A stretch of 64,000 nt of DNA from positions 1-64,000 of the forward strand of contig ONHW01000007.1 of assembly GCA_900317745.1 (NCBI GenBank), written 5' to 3'. The notes under the pieces are model-generated. The model worked only from the letters and a program-made list of their open reading frames with translations. It ran no database searches and was not told the origin of the DNA. Shown piece by piece: positions 8,679 through 15,376 of the stretch. Both the position numbers and the translations under genes were made by a program. This stretch comes from an uncultured Bacteroidales bacterium. Lineage in GTDB: Bacteria; Bacteroidota; Bacteroidia; Bacteroidales; Paludibacteraceae. The first letter of the stretch is position 1; each line of letters opens with the position of its first letter.

Positions 8679-9128
8679 TTATTCAGCAGCCTCAGCTACT
8701 ACGTTAATCTTGATGGTTGCCTTAACCTCGCGGTGCAGACGGGCTGTAGCCTCGTACTCGCCGAGTTGTTTGATAGGCTCAACGGTGATCACCTTCTTGT
8801 CCACCTCGATGCCCTGTGCAGCCAGAGCGTCAGCGATCTGCTGGGTGGTAACCGTACCGAAGATCTTGCCGTCCTCGTTAGCCTTGGCGGGAACGTTGAT
8901 TACAGTTGCAGCGAGTTTCTCAGCCAGAGCCTGAGCGTCAGCCAGAAGTTTGGCGAGCTTGTGAGCCTGTTGCTTGAGGTTCTCGGCGAGCTGCTTGCGG
9001 TTGCTCTCGTTGGCGATGATAGCCAGCTTGTTCGGCAGCAAGTAGTTACGGCCGTAACCGTCGCGTACCTTAACGATATCGTTTTTGTAGCCCAGGTTGG
9101 CTACGTCTTGAATCAGAATGATTTCCAT
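8679..9128 (-). CDS. rplI: 50S ribosomal protein L9
   Basis: A 149-residue L9. The N-terminal domain has the signature DGYGRNYLLPNKLA after GYKNDIVKV, a long charged helix follows, and the C-terminal domain ends in KATIKINVV. L9 binds 23S rRNA domain V near L1 and helps frame maintenance. It lies 52 bp downstream of rpsR in the conserved rpsF-rpsR-rplI order. Confidence 0.97.
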   Translation of the reverse strand: MEIILIQDVANLGYKNDIVKVRDGYGRNYLLPNKLAIIANESNRKQLAENLKQQAHKLAKLLADAQALAEKLAATVINVPAKANEDGKIFGTVTTQQIADALAAQGIEVDKKVITVEPIKQLGEYEATARLHREVKATIKINVVAEAAE

Positions 9129-9180
9129 AATCTTGAGAAATTAAAAATTAAGAATTAAAAATTAAAATTACCTCTGATGA

Positions 9181-9447
9181 TTACTTCATCATATCCGTTA
9201 CGTAAGGCAGCAGAGCCAGGTGGCGAGCTTTCTTAACAGCCTGAGCAACTTTGCGCTGGAACTTCAGCGAAGTACCGGTGATACGGCGGGGCAGGATCTT
9301 GCCTTGCTCGTTGAGGAACTTCTTGAGGAACTCAGGGTCCTTGTAATCCACGTACTTGATACCGGCTTTCTTGAAGCGGCAGTACTTTTTCTTCTTCTGA
9401 TCCGTCTGTTTCGGGGTCAGGTAGCGAATCTCTTCATTCTGTGCCAT
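9181..9447 (-). CDS. rpsR: 30S ribosomal protein S18
   Basis: An 88-residue S18, recognised from [62 protein letters not shown] motifs in order. It pairs with S6 on the 30S platform. Its gene starts two bases after the rpsF stop, so translation is probably coupled. Confidence 0.98.
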   Translation of the reverse strand: MAQNEEIRYLTPKQTDQKKKKYCRFKKAGIKYVDYKDPEFLKKFLNEQGKILPRRITGTSLKFQRKVAQAVKKARHLALLPYVTDMMK

Positions 9448-9449
9448 GA

Positions 9450-9794
9450 TTAAGCCTCCTCTTTTTTAGTGTGGTTACGACGTTTCTCAGCATACTCAAA
9501 AGCATACTTGTCAAGACGGGTTGTGAGGAAGCGAAGCACGCGCTCATCACGTGTGAACTCAGTCTCGAGCTTTGCAATGAAGGCAGTCTCGACATCATAC
9601 TGCAGTACGCAGTAGAATCCGGACGTCTTAGCTTGGATAGGGTAAGCGAGCTTGCGCAAGCCCCACTCCTCACGGTTCAGGATGGTGCCGCCATTCTGCG
9701 TGAGAAGGTTCTCGAATTTGTCGACCGCTTCCTTCATCTGTGGCTCAGACAAAACGGGAGTAAGTACGAAAACGGTCTCGTAATGATTTACCAT
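9450..9794 (-). CDS. rpsF: 30S ribosomal protein S6
   Basis: A 114-residue S6 with the typical start [13 protein letters not shown], the GLRKLAYPI segment and a C-terminal basic tail ([11 protein letters not shown]). It heads the rpsF-rpsR-rplI-rpmE operon. The leader between promoter 9971-10002 and the ATG is about 170 nt and contains a copy of the 73-bp dispersed repeat. Confidence 0.97.
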   Translation of the reverse strand: MVNHYETVFVLTPVLSEPQMKEAVDKFENLLTQNGGTILNREEWGLRKLAYPIQAKTSGFYCVLQYDVETAFIAKLETEFTRDERVLRFLTTRLDKYAFEYAEKRRNHTKKEEA

Positions 9795-9896
9795 AATGTT
9801 TTGTAAATTAATTTAAATTAGTTATTAATCATTGCGTTATTGCACCTAATAAGGCGCATTCACACAATTCCCCGCGCAGCCTGTCAAGGTTGTGGT

Positions 9897-9969
9897 GGGA
9901 AGAGCGGAGGAACTCGTCGCTTTTATGCCGCCGCGCGGCATCTGATGCGACCGAGTATCCGAACGCGAC
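9897..9969 (-). repeat. Dispersed repeat R1, copy A (73 bp)
   Basis: One of three full copies (with 12943-13015 and 44601-44673), all exactly 73 bp. The core folds as GTCGC, ATGCCG, loop, CGGCAT, GCGAC. The flanks carry AGAGCGGAGG on one side and GAACGCGA on the other. Here it lies directly downstream of the rpsF promoter and would be transcribed as part of the rpsF 5' leader. Confidence 0.85.
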
Positions 9970-9970
9970 G

Positions 9971-10002
9971 CAAAGGTACAAATTTATTTTTTTATTACCA
10001 AA
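9971..10002 (-). promoter_or_regulatory. rpsF operon promoter
   Basis: Minus strand TTTG (10002-9999), 20 bases, TACCTTTG (9978-9971). Confidence 0.85.
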
Positions 10003-10070
10003 TCTTTCGATAAAAAAGCCACGGCGACTTGTCAATTATTCACTTTTTTGCACCTGCACGTTGCAAACCG

Positions 10071-10094
10071 GTGTGCGTACGTGCGTGTGTACAT
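10071..10094. other. 24-bp alternating purine-pyrimidine tract
   Basis: A strict alternation of purine and pyrimidine (GT, GC, AC, AT dinucleotides) upstream of the rpsF promoter. It could adopt Z-DNA under negative supercoiling. Similar tracts lie at 60119-60151, 62332-62352 and 63578-63597, all beside translation genes. Confidence 0.7.
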
Positions 10095-10124
10095 CTCTAA
10101 TACGTGCATAGGCGCACTTTTGGT

Positions 10125-10213
10125 AAATAAGTCTCGGGTTAACTTGCTTTCAATTTGCTTTTGCCTTGCTCTTGCCTTCCTCTCACACACGTCTCGGGTT
10201 ATGCGGAAGTGGC
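10125..10213. repeat. Dispersed repeat R2, copy 1 (89 bp)
   Basis: Matches 32413-32501 over 89 bp without gaps, with 11 mismatches counted by eye. Each copy has GTCTCGGGT near both ends. It lies in the non-coding stretch upstream of the rpsF promoter. Confidence 0.85.
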
Positions 10214-10235
10214 GGATTGCGTTCACCGCAGATGC

Positions 10236-10397
10236 ATGAAGCGGATAGCGTGTAAGTACGTATTTCCACGTGACCATCACGGGACCATCTCCCGAGAACA
10301 CCCCAAGCAAAGCATCACAATCAAATCATTTGGTATAGATCCGAAAACAGGCCGATTAGGGTGTTACCAGGTGCGATTTGCCAGCGATAAGTGCTAA
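10236..10397 (+). CDS. Small unrecognised ORF (53 residues), possibly a gene remnant
   Basis: An open frame from an ATG at 10236, with a sequence of ordinary composition (FPRDHHGTI, SFGIDPKTGRLG). I recognise no family. No promoter or ribosome-binding site is evident. It lies in a repeat-rich stretch next to another truncated gene, so it may be a remnant and not a functional gene. Confidence 0.25.
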   Translation: MKRIACKYVFPRDHHGTISREHPKQSITIKSFGIDPKTGRLGCYQVRFASDKC

Positions 10398-10503
10398 ACG
10401 ACTACCAAGGAACAACTATCTACGCGCCCTCACATCCGCGCGAGACGAGTAAAAGTCAACCATTATCGACAATTACCAACCATTTGCGAGAGGGTATTTA
10501 CCA

Positions 10504-10767
10504 TTAACAACAATTGTATAGACCAAGGCTCACTAAAAAGAAACTGTCTAAAGTCGTCTTCGGAAATCCCACATGCACCACCTCTGCATCTATTCTCTTA
10601 ACGGCACGGCGTATGACCGTCAGTTGCCGTATATAACGCACAATGAGCCACGCGCTCCATTCGTATGCGCGGAAGAACGAGACATCGGAGTAGAGGTAAA
10701 TTTCGCGTTTTTGCTCGGGCATCGTACGGGAGTGCTCTTTATCCAATATTTCCGTTAGTTGTGCCAT
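10504..10767 (-). pseudogene. Truncated conserved hypothetical gene (N-terminal part)
   Basis: About 87 residues from the ATG at 10767 (MAQLTEILDK). The part EIYLYSDVSFFRAYEWSAW and VVHVGFPKTTLDSFF resembles small Bacteroidales hypothetical proteins with an LY-x-x-x-x-FF-x-AYE-x-SA pattern and a VGFP motif. The open frame ends soon after the VGFP motif, so the C-terminus appears lost. The family memory is weak and the assignment is tentative. Neighbouring DNA is a hairpin (10819-10859) and a G tract, consistent with a rearranged region. Confidence 0.4.
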
Positions 10768-10818
10768 AGCTATTGGGGTTATGTATTTTTTCCAAACTCG
10801 AGATTTTTCGTCCTTAGT

Positions 10819-10859
10819 CAAGGGCCGGGTAGTTTCGCTTGGGGAGCGAAACGCCCTTG
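10819..10859. repeat. Two-part hairpin (7 + 8 bp)
   Basis: CAAGGGC (10819-10825) pairs with GCCCTTG (10853-10859) and GTTTCGCT (10832-10839) with AGCGAAAC (10845-10852), leaving a six-base bulge and five-base loop. It follows the FISUMP gene on the minus strand but has no U-tract, so terminator function is uncertain. Confidence 0.65.
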
Positions 10860-10878
10860 CCCAATGCCGAAAATCCAT

Positions 10879-10895
10879 GGGGGGGGGGGTGGGGG
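10879..10895. repeat. G11-T-G5 homopolymer tract
   Basis: Eleven G, one T and five G lie about 20 bp beyond the stop codon of the FISUMP gene. It is outside any coding frame I support, so slippage would not switch a gene on or off here. It is also a place where assembly length errors are likely. Confidence 0.8.
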
Positions 10896-10914
10896 ATGAA
10901 ACGAAGGTAAAATT

Positions 10915-11604
10915 CTAAGGTAGTACAGGCCGCACGGATCGCCCGTAGCGGCGGACGCGGCCGGTGCAGTCGAGGTTGGGGTAGTAGTCCGAATAGAAGC
11001 GCAAGTACCACGCGTTGTACGAGTAGTCCTCGTAGAGCGACGACGACCAATAGCTGCCGTAGGAGCCCACATTGTTGAGGCCGCTGACGCGGCGGCTGCC
11101 CGCCGCGGGAAGAAAAATAAACTTGTCCGTGTAGCCTGCTTTCTTACTTGTGACCTTGTAGCCGTTTATTCCATTCTGCGTAGTCCACGTCCATGTGCAG
11201 TTGTCAAGGAGTTCCCGCCATTCTGCCTTGGTCGGCATTCGCCAACTACCGCCCCAATTGACGTAAGCAGCATCGTCTTCCGGATCAAGAACAGTTTTTC
11301 CACCATTGTTATTGTACTTTGTGAATGTATTACCACCATCGTCGTTGGTGTCAAAATAAGTGCTCCAATCGTAGGTTGATTTGGTCGTTGTTTCTCCCCA
11401 AGCGAAGTAATCACCGTAGCCTTCGGGGGATTCTGCCCCAACATTCATATTCGCCCATTTGACAGATAAGCCAAGATCCACCGCGTCGGGAATTGCTTTT
11501 ACCACTTGTCCGTTTTGCCCGCAGGTCTGATGGACAGTAATACTTTGTGCCTGAAGGAGCGTTGCCCCTACTACAAGCACAGAAAAAAGAATTGATTTTT
11601 TCAT
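10915..11604 (-). CDS. FISUMP-domain secreted protein (Fibrobacter succinogenes major paralogous domain)
   Basis: A 229-residue exported protein. A signal peptide (residues 1-20, ending LLQAQS) precedes one domain with the hallmark VDLGLSVKWANMNVGA, YFAWGETTTK, WGGSWRMPTKAEWRELLDNC, GYKV, FLPAAGSR and YWSSSLYED...RPVLP pattern of the Fib_succ_major family found in many gut Bacteroidales. The molecular role of this domain is not established; it is usually in surface or secreted proteins. I see no promoter matching the local consensus upstream. Confidence 0.88.
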   Translation of the reverse strand: MKKSILFSVLVVGATLLQAQSITVHQTCGQNGQVVKAIPDAVDLGLSVKWANMNVGAESPEGYGDYFAWGETTTKSTYDWSTYFDTNDDGGNTFTKYNNNGGKTVLDPEDDAAYVNWGGSWRMPTKAEWRELLDNCTWTWTTQNGINGYKVTSKKAGYTDKFIFLPAAGSRRVSGLNNVGSYGSYWSSSLYEDYSYNAWYLRFYSDYYPNLDCTGRVRRYGRSVRPVLP

Positions 11605-12048
11605 AATGTTGTTTATTTTAAGCTAACATTTTTTATCGTAACTAACTCCACATTGTATCCGTCTTTCAACCTTGTTTCGATGCATTGTCGGGTGCTTATC
11701 GCATCCCATTGCACCTTATATATACTATGTATATATCCCGTGATTTCCAAATCCAATCTTTTCGACACATATATACGCAAAAAGCGCAGACTTTTGTAGT
11801 TTGCTTATATTCGGTCTCTAAGGAATCCTGGACGAACCTCAACAATCCAAATATATCTACGGAAAAGCCCACGCTTGCGCATGAGCATTACGGCTTTTCC
11901 TTGGATTGTTGTTAGTTTCTATATAACTGTCCAGGTTTTATAGAGACCAAGTATTAAGCTAAATGCTATTATTCAGTATGTCTTGCAGCTTCTGCTACGG
12001 CATCATTATGATGCTAAATAATCACTATCTGTTTCGTGTGAGTAATGG
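11605..12048. other. Non-coding stretch between the FISUMP and RhuM genes
   Basis: No supportable gene. It holds a small palindrome at 11718-11736 (ATATATAC/GTATATAT) and the 136-bp nested inverted repeat at 11813-11948. No promoter of the local type was found on either strand. Confidence 0.6.
11813..11948. repeat. 136-bp nested imperfect inverted repeat
   Basis: Two 57-base arms around a 22-base centre. Paired blocks, outside to inside: GGTCTCTA/TAGAGACC, CCTGGAC/GTCCAGG, AACAATCCAA/TTGGATTGTT, GGAAAAGCC/GGCTTTTCC. The spacers between blocks differ but the arm lengths are equal. It resembles a MITE-like element or a long structured RNA. It lies about 100 bp past the stop of the RhuM-type gene. 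Confidence 0.8.
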
Positions 12049-12915
12049 CTATTGTATTCCTTTTAATATCGTGTCAGGGCTTGTGCCCATCAATGTAATG
12101 GCGGATAGTTTCTTTCCCATATCTTTCAGAGAATGTCCACAATGATAAAGACTTTCATCAATTATCAACCATCTGTCATGTGAAGGCTTTGACCATTTAT
12201 GCGTGTTCACCGGCTGCACTCCTTTAGAAGCGTTGTGCATTTCGCGCAATGACGTATGTTCGCCATCCGAATAGATATCTGCCGTCACTCCTTTTAATCG
12301 CACATCTAACATCTCAAACGTTGCGGCATCAACGTAAGCATCAATGACTATAACGCGTTTCTGCGCTGTCTTGATTAATTTCTCCAAAAGCGCCCTCGCA
12401 GCAAAGAACTCTCCTTCGAAGAACACTTGCTCCACCGGCGGTATATTTGTGCGGACGAAAAAATCTACCTTGTTTTGTAATTCCTTAATTTGGTCTGTAT
12501 GTTCTTGAAGTTTACGGTCTAAACGATTTTCTACTGCCAGAAGACGTTGGTTTACTGCGTATCCTCGGAGCATGTATTCTTTGAGCACAGAAGTCGCCCA
12601 CCGACGGAATTGAGTTGCATTTGTGCTATTCACGCGGTAACCTACAGAAATAATCATATCTAAATTGTAGAAATCAATAGGACGCATTACCTTCCGTTTG
12701 CCCTCCAAACGAAGTACTCTAATTTTTTGAGTAGTTGCTTCCGGTTCCAATTCACGAGTCTTATATATCCCTTGGATATGATACGTAATATTGTTCTCTT
12801 TTACTCCAAACAACATCGCCATTTGCTGCTGAGTAAGCCATACAGTTTCATCCTGCAACCGAACCTCCAATTGGATTTCCGCATCTGGTTGATATAATAC
12901 TATTTCATCCTTCAT
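12049..12915 (-). CDS. RhuM-family DNA-binding protein with C-terminal PLD-like domain
   Basis: A 288-residue protein from the ATG at 12915; the frame extends upstream only through repeat R1. The N-terminal RhuM domain has VWLTQQQMAMLFGVKENNITYHI (a helix-turn-helix-like segment) and VMRPIDFYNLDMIISVGYRVNSTNATQFRRWA, the family hallmark. A short coiled coil (about 118-140) is followed by a domain resembling phospholipase D-type nucleases (VIVIDAYVD; HDRWLIIDESLYHCGHSLKD), with one H-x-R site in place of HKD. RhuM proteins occur in bacterial accessory regions and with restriction systems; their biochemical role is not settled. A promoter lies at 13076-13107. Confidence 0.85.
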   Translation of the reverse strand: MKDEIVLYQPDAEIQLEVRLQDETVWLTQQQMAMLFGVKENNITYHIQGIYKTRELEPEATTQKIRVLRLEGKRKVMRPIDFYNLDMIISVGYRVNSTNATQFRRWATSVLKEYMLRGYAVNQRLLAVENRLDRKLQEHTDQIKELQNKVDFFVRTNIPPVEQVFFEGEFFAARALLEKLIKTAQKRVIVIDAYVDAATFEMLDVRLKGVTADIYSDGEHTSLREMHNASKGVQPVNTHKWSKPSHDRWLIIDESLYHCGHSLKDMGKKLSAITLMGTSPDTILKGIQ

Positions 12916-12942
12916 CGTCAATAAACGTCTTTTTATGTTATC

Positions 12943-13015
12943 TTCGCGTTCAGCAACGCGGTCGCAACAGATGCCGTCAACCGGCATAAAAGCGACACGT
13001 GCCTCCGCTCTCCCC
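12943..13015 (+). repeat. Dispersed repeat R1, copy C (73 bp)
   Basis: Same length and core as copies A and B, with the core arms changed to ATGCCG / CGGCAT around a different loop and outer GTCGC/GCGAC. It is transcribed as the 5' leader of the RhuM gene, in the opposite relative orientation to copy A. Confidence 0.82.
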
Positions 13016-13075
13016 ACCGCAAACAATCAGTTATTTACGTCGGGGTCCCCCATAGTCGTGGGCTGAATACGGCTG

Positions 13076-13107
13076 CAAAGTTACAAAAATATTTTGATAT
13101 ATGCAAA
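13076..13107 (-). promoter_or_regulatory. Promoter of the RhuM-family gene
   Basis: Minus strand TTTG (13107-13104), 20 bases, TAACTTTG (13083-13076). The leader of about 150 nt carries repeat R1 copy C. Confidence 0.82.
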
Positions 13108-13232
13108 TGAAAACAATAAAAAATACAAAATACACACAAGAAAGTACGAAATTTAACGGAAAGCAAGGGGAGCGGAGGCCAATCGTAATAACACGACAAG
13201 AAAGGACCGCCGCATGGCCACATAGGCAAGGA

Positions 13233-13260
13233 AAAGGAGTGCCGAGAGTGGCACTCCTTT
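13233..13260 (-). terminator. cstA terminator
   Basis: AAAGGAGTGCC / GGCACTCCTTT, an 11-bp stem with a six-base loop, starts four bases after the cstA stop. On the minus strand TTTTCC follows. Confidence 0.9.
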
Positions 13261-13263
13261 GAT

Positions 13264-14775
13264 TCACTTGGCTTTGTAGTTCTTTGCCCAGAAGGTAAAA
13301 CCGCAAAGGCAGGCGAGGGTTATCACGCCGGCTATGGCGTAACCGATCCAGCGGTACTGCTCGGGCAGACGGAAGCCCTCGGGAGCAATCAGGATATAAC
13401 TGGTGCTGACCATAGTCATGAACAATGCCGGGATAAGGGCGATAAGATAGCCGAAACTATATTTCTGATTTCTGATTTCTGATTTCTGATTTTTGTAGAG
13501 CCAGACAGTACCTGCCCAGAGGGTGAACATAGCAAGCGTCTGGTTCGTCCACGAGAAGTAACGCCATACAATCTCGAAATTGACGAACACCAGCGCGAAC
13601 ACGCACAGGAAGAGCGGCAGGGCGATCATCAGACGTTTCATCTTGGGTTTCTGGTCGATATGCAGAAAGTCCGCCACAATCAGTCGTGCCGAGCGCAGTG
13701 CCGTATCACCCGATGTGATAGGTGCAGCAATAACACCGATGATTGCGAGCACACCGCCTACCGTACCCAGCCACGAACGGGAGACTTTATCTACAATCAG
13801 CGCAGGGAGGTTCGTACCGCGGTCGTAGTGCGAGGCAAACGCCTGCAGACCGCCTATACCGTCAAGTCCCTGTTCGGGGTCAGCGAAGAACGTGCCGGCA
13901 GCCGCAGCCCAGATCAGCGCAAGGATACCTTCTGCCACCATGGCGCCGTAGAAGATCCACCTACCCTGCCTTTCGTTAGTCAGGCAACGTGACATGATAG
14001 GCGACTGCGTGCCGTGAAAACCCGATATGGCACCGCAGGCAATGCTGACGAACATCATCGGGAAGAGAGGCAGACCGTCCGCCTTGCGGTTCTGCAAGCC
14101 GTCAGTGAGTTCGGGCATTGCACTGCCGTGCTGCGTAAGCATAACGATAGCAATTCCGACGCCCATAAACAGCAACATTGCACCGAAGATCGGATAGAAA
14201 CGTCCGATCAGCTTATCCACCGGCAGAACGGTAGCCATGGCGTAGTACGCGAAGATGATCAGCAGCCATGCTATAGGCAGCGCACGACCGTGGAACGGCA
14301 AGGTGGAGAGCGGTGCCAAGCCCTGGAGCAAGGTGGCAGGACCGGAGAGGAACGTGGTGGTGAGCAGCAACAGTAGCACCAACGACAACACGCGCATGAA
14401 CACGCGCACGCCCGAACCTAACTCGCTGCCCACGATCTCAGGCAGCGACACCCCGCCCTTGCGCAAGGAGAGCATGCCACTCAGGTAATCGTGCACGCCA
14501 CCGGCAAAGATTGTTCCGAACACGATCCACAGGAACGCTGAGGGACCGAAGAAGATACCCATGATTGCGCCGAAGATAGGACCGAGGCCCGCGATGTTCA
14601 GGAACTGCACCAGGAAGATACGCCAGCCGGACATCGGCACAAAATCCACACCGTCGTTCTTTGTGATGGCAGGCGTCTCGGCTTTCGGGTCGATGCCAAA
14701 CACCTTTTCAACAAACGTGCCGTACAGCACGAATCCAAGAACAAGCACTACAAGTGCTACAAGAAATGTAATCAT
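13264..14775 (-). CDS. cstA: Carbon starvation protein CstA family transporter
   Basis: A 503-residue integral membrane protein with about 13-16 hydrophobic segments. Family landmarks are YGTFVEKVFGID near the start, FVPMSGWRIFLVQFLNIAGLGPIFGAIMG (about 46-74), FAGGVHDYLSGMLSLRKGG, GFHGTQSPIMSRCL and ITSGDTALRSARL. CstA/BtsT proteins import pyruvate or peptides; this is the short form seen in Bacteroidales. A loop near residues 429-440 (NQKSEIRNQKYS) is encoded by degenerate ATCAGAA tandem repeats, an apparent low-complexity insertion. The promoter is at 14896-14927 and the terminator at 13233-13260. Confidence 0.95.
   Translation of the reverse strand: MITFLVALVVLVLGFVLYGTFVEKVFGIDPKAETPAITKNDGVDFVPMSGWRIFLVQFLNIAGLGPIFGAIMGIFFGPSAFLWIVFGTIFAGGVHDYLSGMLSLRKGGVSLPEIVGSELGSGVRVFMRVLSLVLLLLLTTTFLSGPATLLQGLAPLSTLPFHGRALPIAWLLIIFAYYAMATVLPVDKLIGRFYPIFGAMLLFMGVGIAIVMLTQHGSAMPELTDGLQNRKADGLPLFPMMFVSIACGAISGFHGTQSPIMSRCLTNERQGRWIFYGAMVAEGILALIWAAAAGTFFADPEQGLDGIGGLQAFASHYDRGTNLPALIVDKVSRSWLGTVGGVLAIIGVIAAPITSGDTALRSARLIVADFLHIDQKPKMKRLMIALPLFLCVFALVFVNFEIVWRYFSWTNQTLAMFTLWAGTVWLYKNQKSEIRNQKYSFGYLIALIPALFMTMVSTSYILIAPEGFRLPEQYRWIGYAIAGVITLACLCGFTFWAKNYKAK
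13461..13496. repeat. Degenerate TTCTGATTT tandem repeat inside cstA
   Basis: Four near-perfect 9-bp units, in frame, encode the NQKSEIRNQK loop of CstA. The same ATCAG core appears in non-coding DNA at 14795-14850 and within the PreA-like gene at 19275-19310. Confidence 0.8.
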
Positions 14776-14784
14776 TTTTATAAG

Positions 14785-14850
14785 TAATCAGTTTTTCAGT
14801 TATCAGTAATCAGTATTCAGTTATCAGTAATCAGTAATCAGCCGTCAGTG
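14785..14850. repeat. Degenerate AGTAATC/ATCAGT tandem repeats upstream of cstA
   Basis: Units such as ATCAGTA and ATTCAGTT recur about eight times in the cstA leader. They belong to the same short-repeat style found at many gene borders in this window. Confidence 0.7.
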
Positions 14851-14895
14851 GGCAGAAACAGAGCCCAGGATGGCCGCTTATGCCGTTTTGCAATG

Positions 14896-14927
14896 CAAAG
14901 TTACAAAAATAATATGAAAAAAGCAAA
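14896..14927 (-). promoter_or_regulatory. cstA promoter
   Basis: Minus strand TTTG (14927-14924), 20 bases, TAACTTTG (14903-14896). Confidence 0.84.
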
Positions 14928-14952
14928 TATTTTGATGTTTTTTTGTAAAATA

Positions 14953-14984
14953 TTTGCATATTTGAAAAATTTGTTGTACTTTTG
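14953..14984 (+). promoter_or_regulatory. tRNA-Val/tRNA-Asp promoter
   Basis: TTTG (14953-14956), 20 bases, TACTTTTG (14977-14984), about 40 bp ahead of tRNA-Val. Confidence 0.84.
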
Positions 14985-15023
14985 CATCCGCTTTTCGGGA
15001 TTAGCGAATCCCACTAATGCATC

Positions 15024-15098
15024 GGGCGTTTAGCTCAGCTGGTTTAGAGCATCTGCCTTACAAGCAGAGGGTCTGCGGTTCGAATCCGTAAACGCCCA
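15024..15098 (+). tRNA. tRNA-Val (anticodon UAC)
   Basis: A 75-base cloverleaf. Acceptor GGGCGTT pairs with AACGCCC, the D arm begins TTAGCTCAGCTGG, and the anticodon stem TCTGC/GCAGA encloses CTTACAA with anticodon TAC. The T arm has GGTTCGAATCC. CCA is not encoded. It is co-transcribed with tRNA-Asp 10 bases downstream. Confidence 0.96.
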
Positions 15099-15108
15099 CA
15101 ACAAACAC

Positions 15109-15182
15109 GGTGCTGTAGTTCAGTTGGTTAGAATATCGGCCTGTCACGCCGGAGGTCGCGAGTTCGAGTCTCGTCGGCACCG
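15109..15182 (+). tRNA. tRNA-Asp (anticodon GUC)
   Basis: A 74-base cloverleaf. Acceptor GGTGCTG pairs with CGGCACC (one G-T), and the anticodon loop CTGTCAC carries GTC. The T arm has GAGTTCGAGTC. A terminator follows at 15187-15218. The 3' end and terminator are duplicated 127 bp further on. Confidence 0.96.
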
Positions 15183-15243
15183 CAAGAAAAAAAGTTGCTC
15201 ATAAGGGCAACTTTTTTTGTGCAACGGACTCAAACTTCGCGAG
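15163..15243. repeat. tRNA-Asp 3' end plus terminator, first copy of an 81-bp direct repeat
   Basis: This stretch and 15290-15370 match over 81 bp with three mismatches. It starts in the T arm of tRNA-Asp and runs through the terminator to TTCGCGAG. Such duplication of a tRNA 3' end is the footprint left by site-specific integration. Confidence 0.88.
15187..15218 (+). terminator. tRNA operon terminator
   Basis: AAAAAAAGTTGC / GCAACTTTTTTT, a 12-bp stem with an eight-base loop and T-run. Confidence 0.92.
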
Positions 15244-15289
15244 TTCTTAGCCACTACGTTCTGTCGATTATTGCAATACGATTGCAATT

Positions 15290-15370
15290 TTCGAGTCTCG
15301 TCGGCACCGCAAGAAAAAAAGTTGCTCATGTGGGCAACTTTTTTTGTGCGACGGACTCAAACTTCGCGAG
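15290..15370. repeat. Duplicated tRNA-Asp 3' end plus terminator, second copy
   Basis: Repeats 15163-15243 at a 127-bp offset. It contains only the last ~22 bases of tRNA-Asp, so it is not a second tRNA gene. The 46 bp between the copies hold no gene. Confidence 0.88.
15314..15345. terminator. Second terminator copy, facing the DUF362 gene
   Basis: The same AAAAAAAGTTGC / GCAACTTTTTTT stem with a changed loop. Being symmetric with A and T runs, it can also end the minus-strand transcript of the DUF362 gene, whose stop is at 15377. Confidence 0.85.
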
Positions 15371-15376
15371 ACCCCA

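Noticed and set aside
10879..10895. Phase-variable G tract controlling the FISUMP gene
   Set aside because: The tract lies after the stop codon and length change would not alter any gene I can support.
12916..13026. 37-codon N-terminal extension of the RhuM/PLD protein
   Set aside because: The extension is the translation of repeat R1 copy C and is not conserved in RhuM proteins.
15290..15312. A second tRNA-Asp gene
   Set aside because: Only the 3' 22 bases are present; no D arm, anticodon arm or 5' acceptor.
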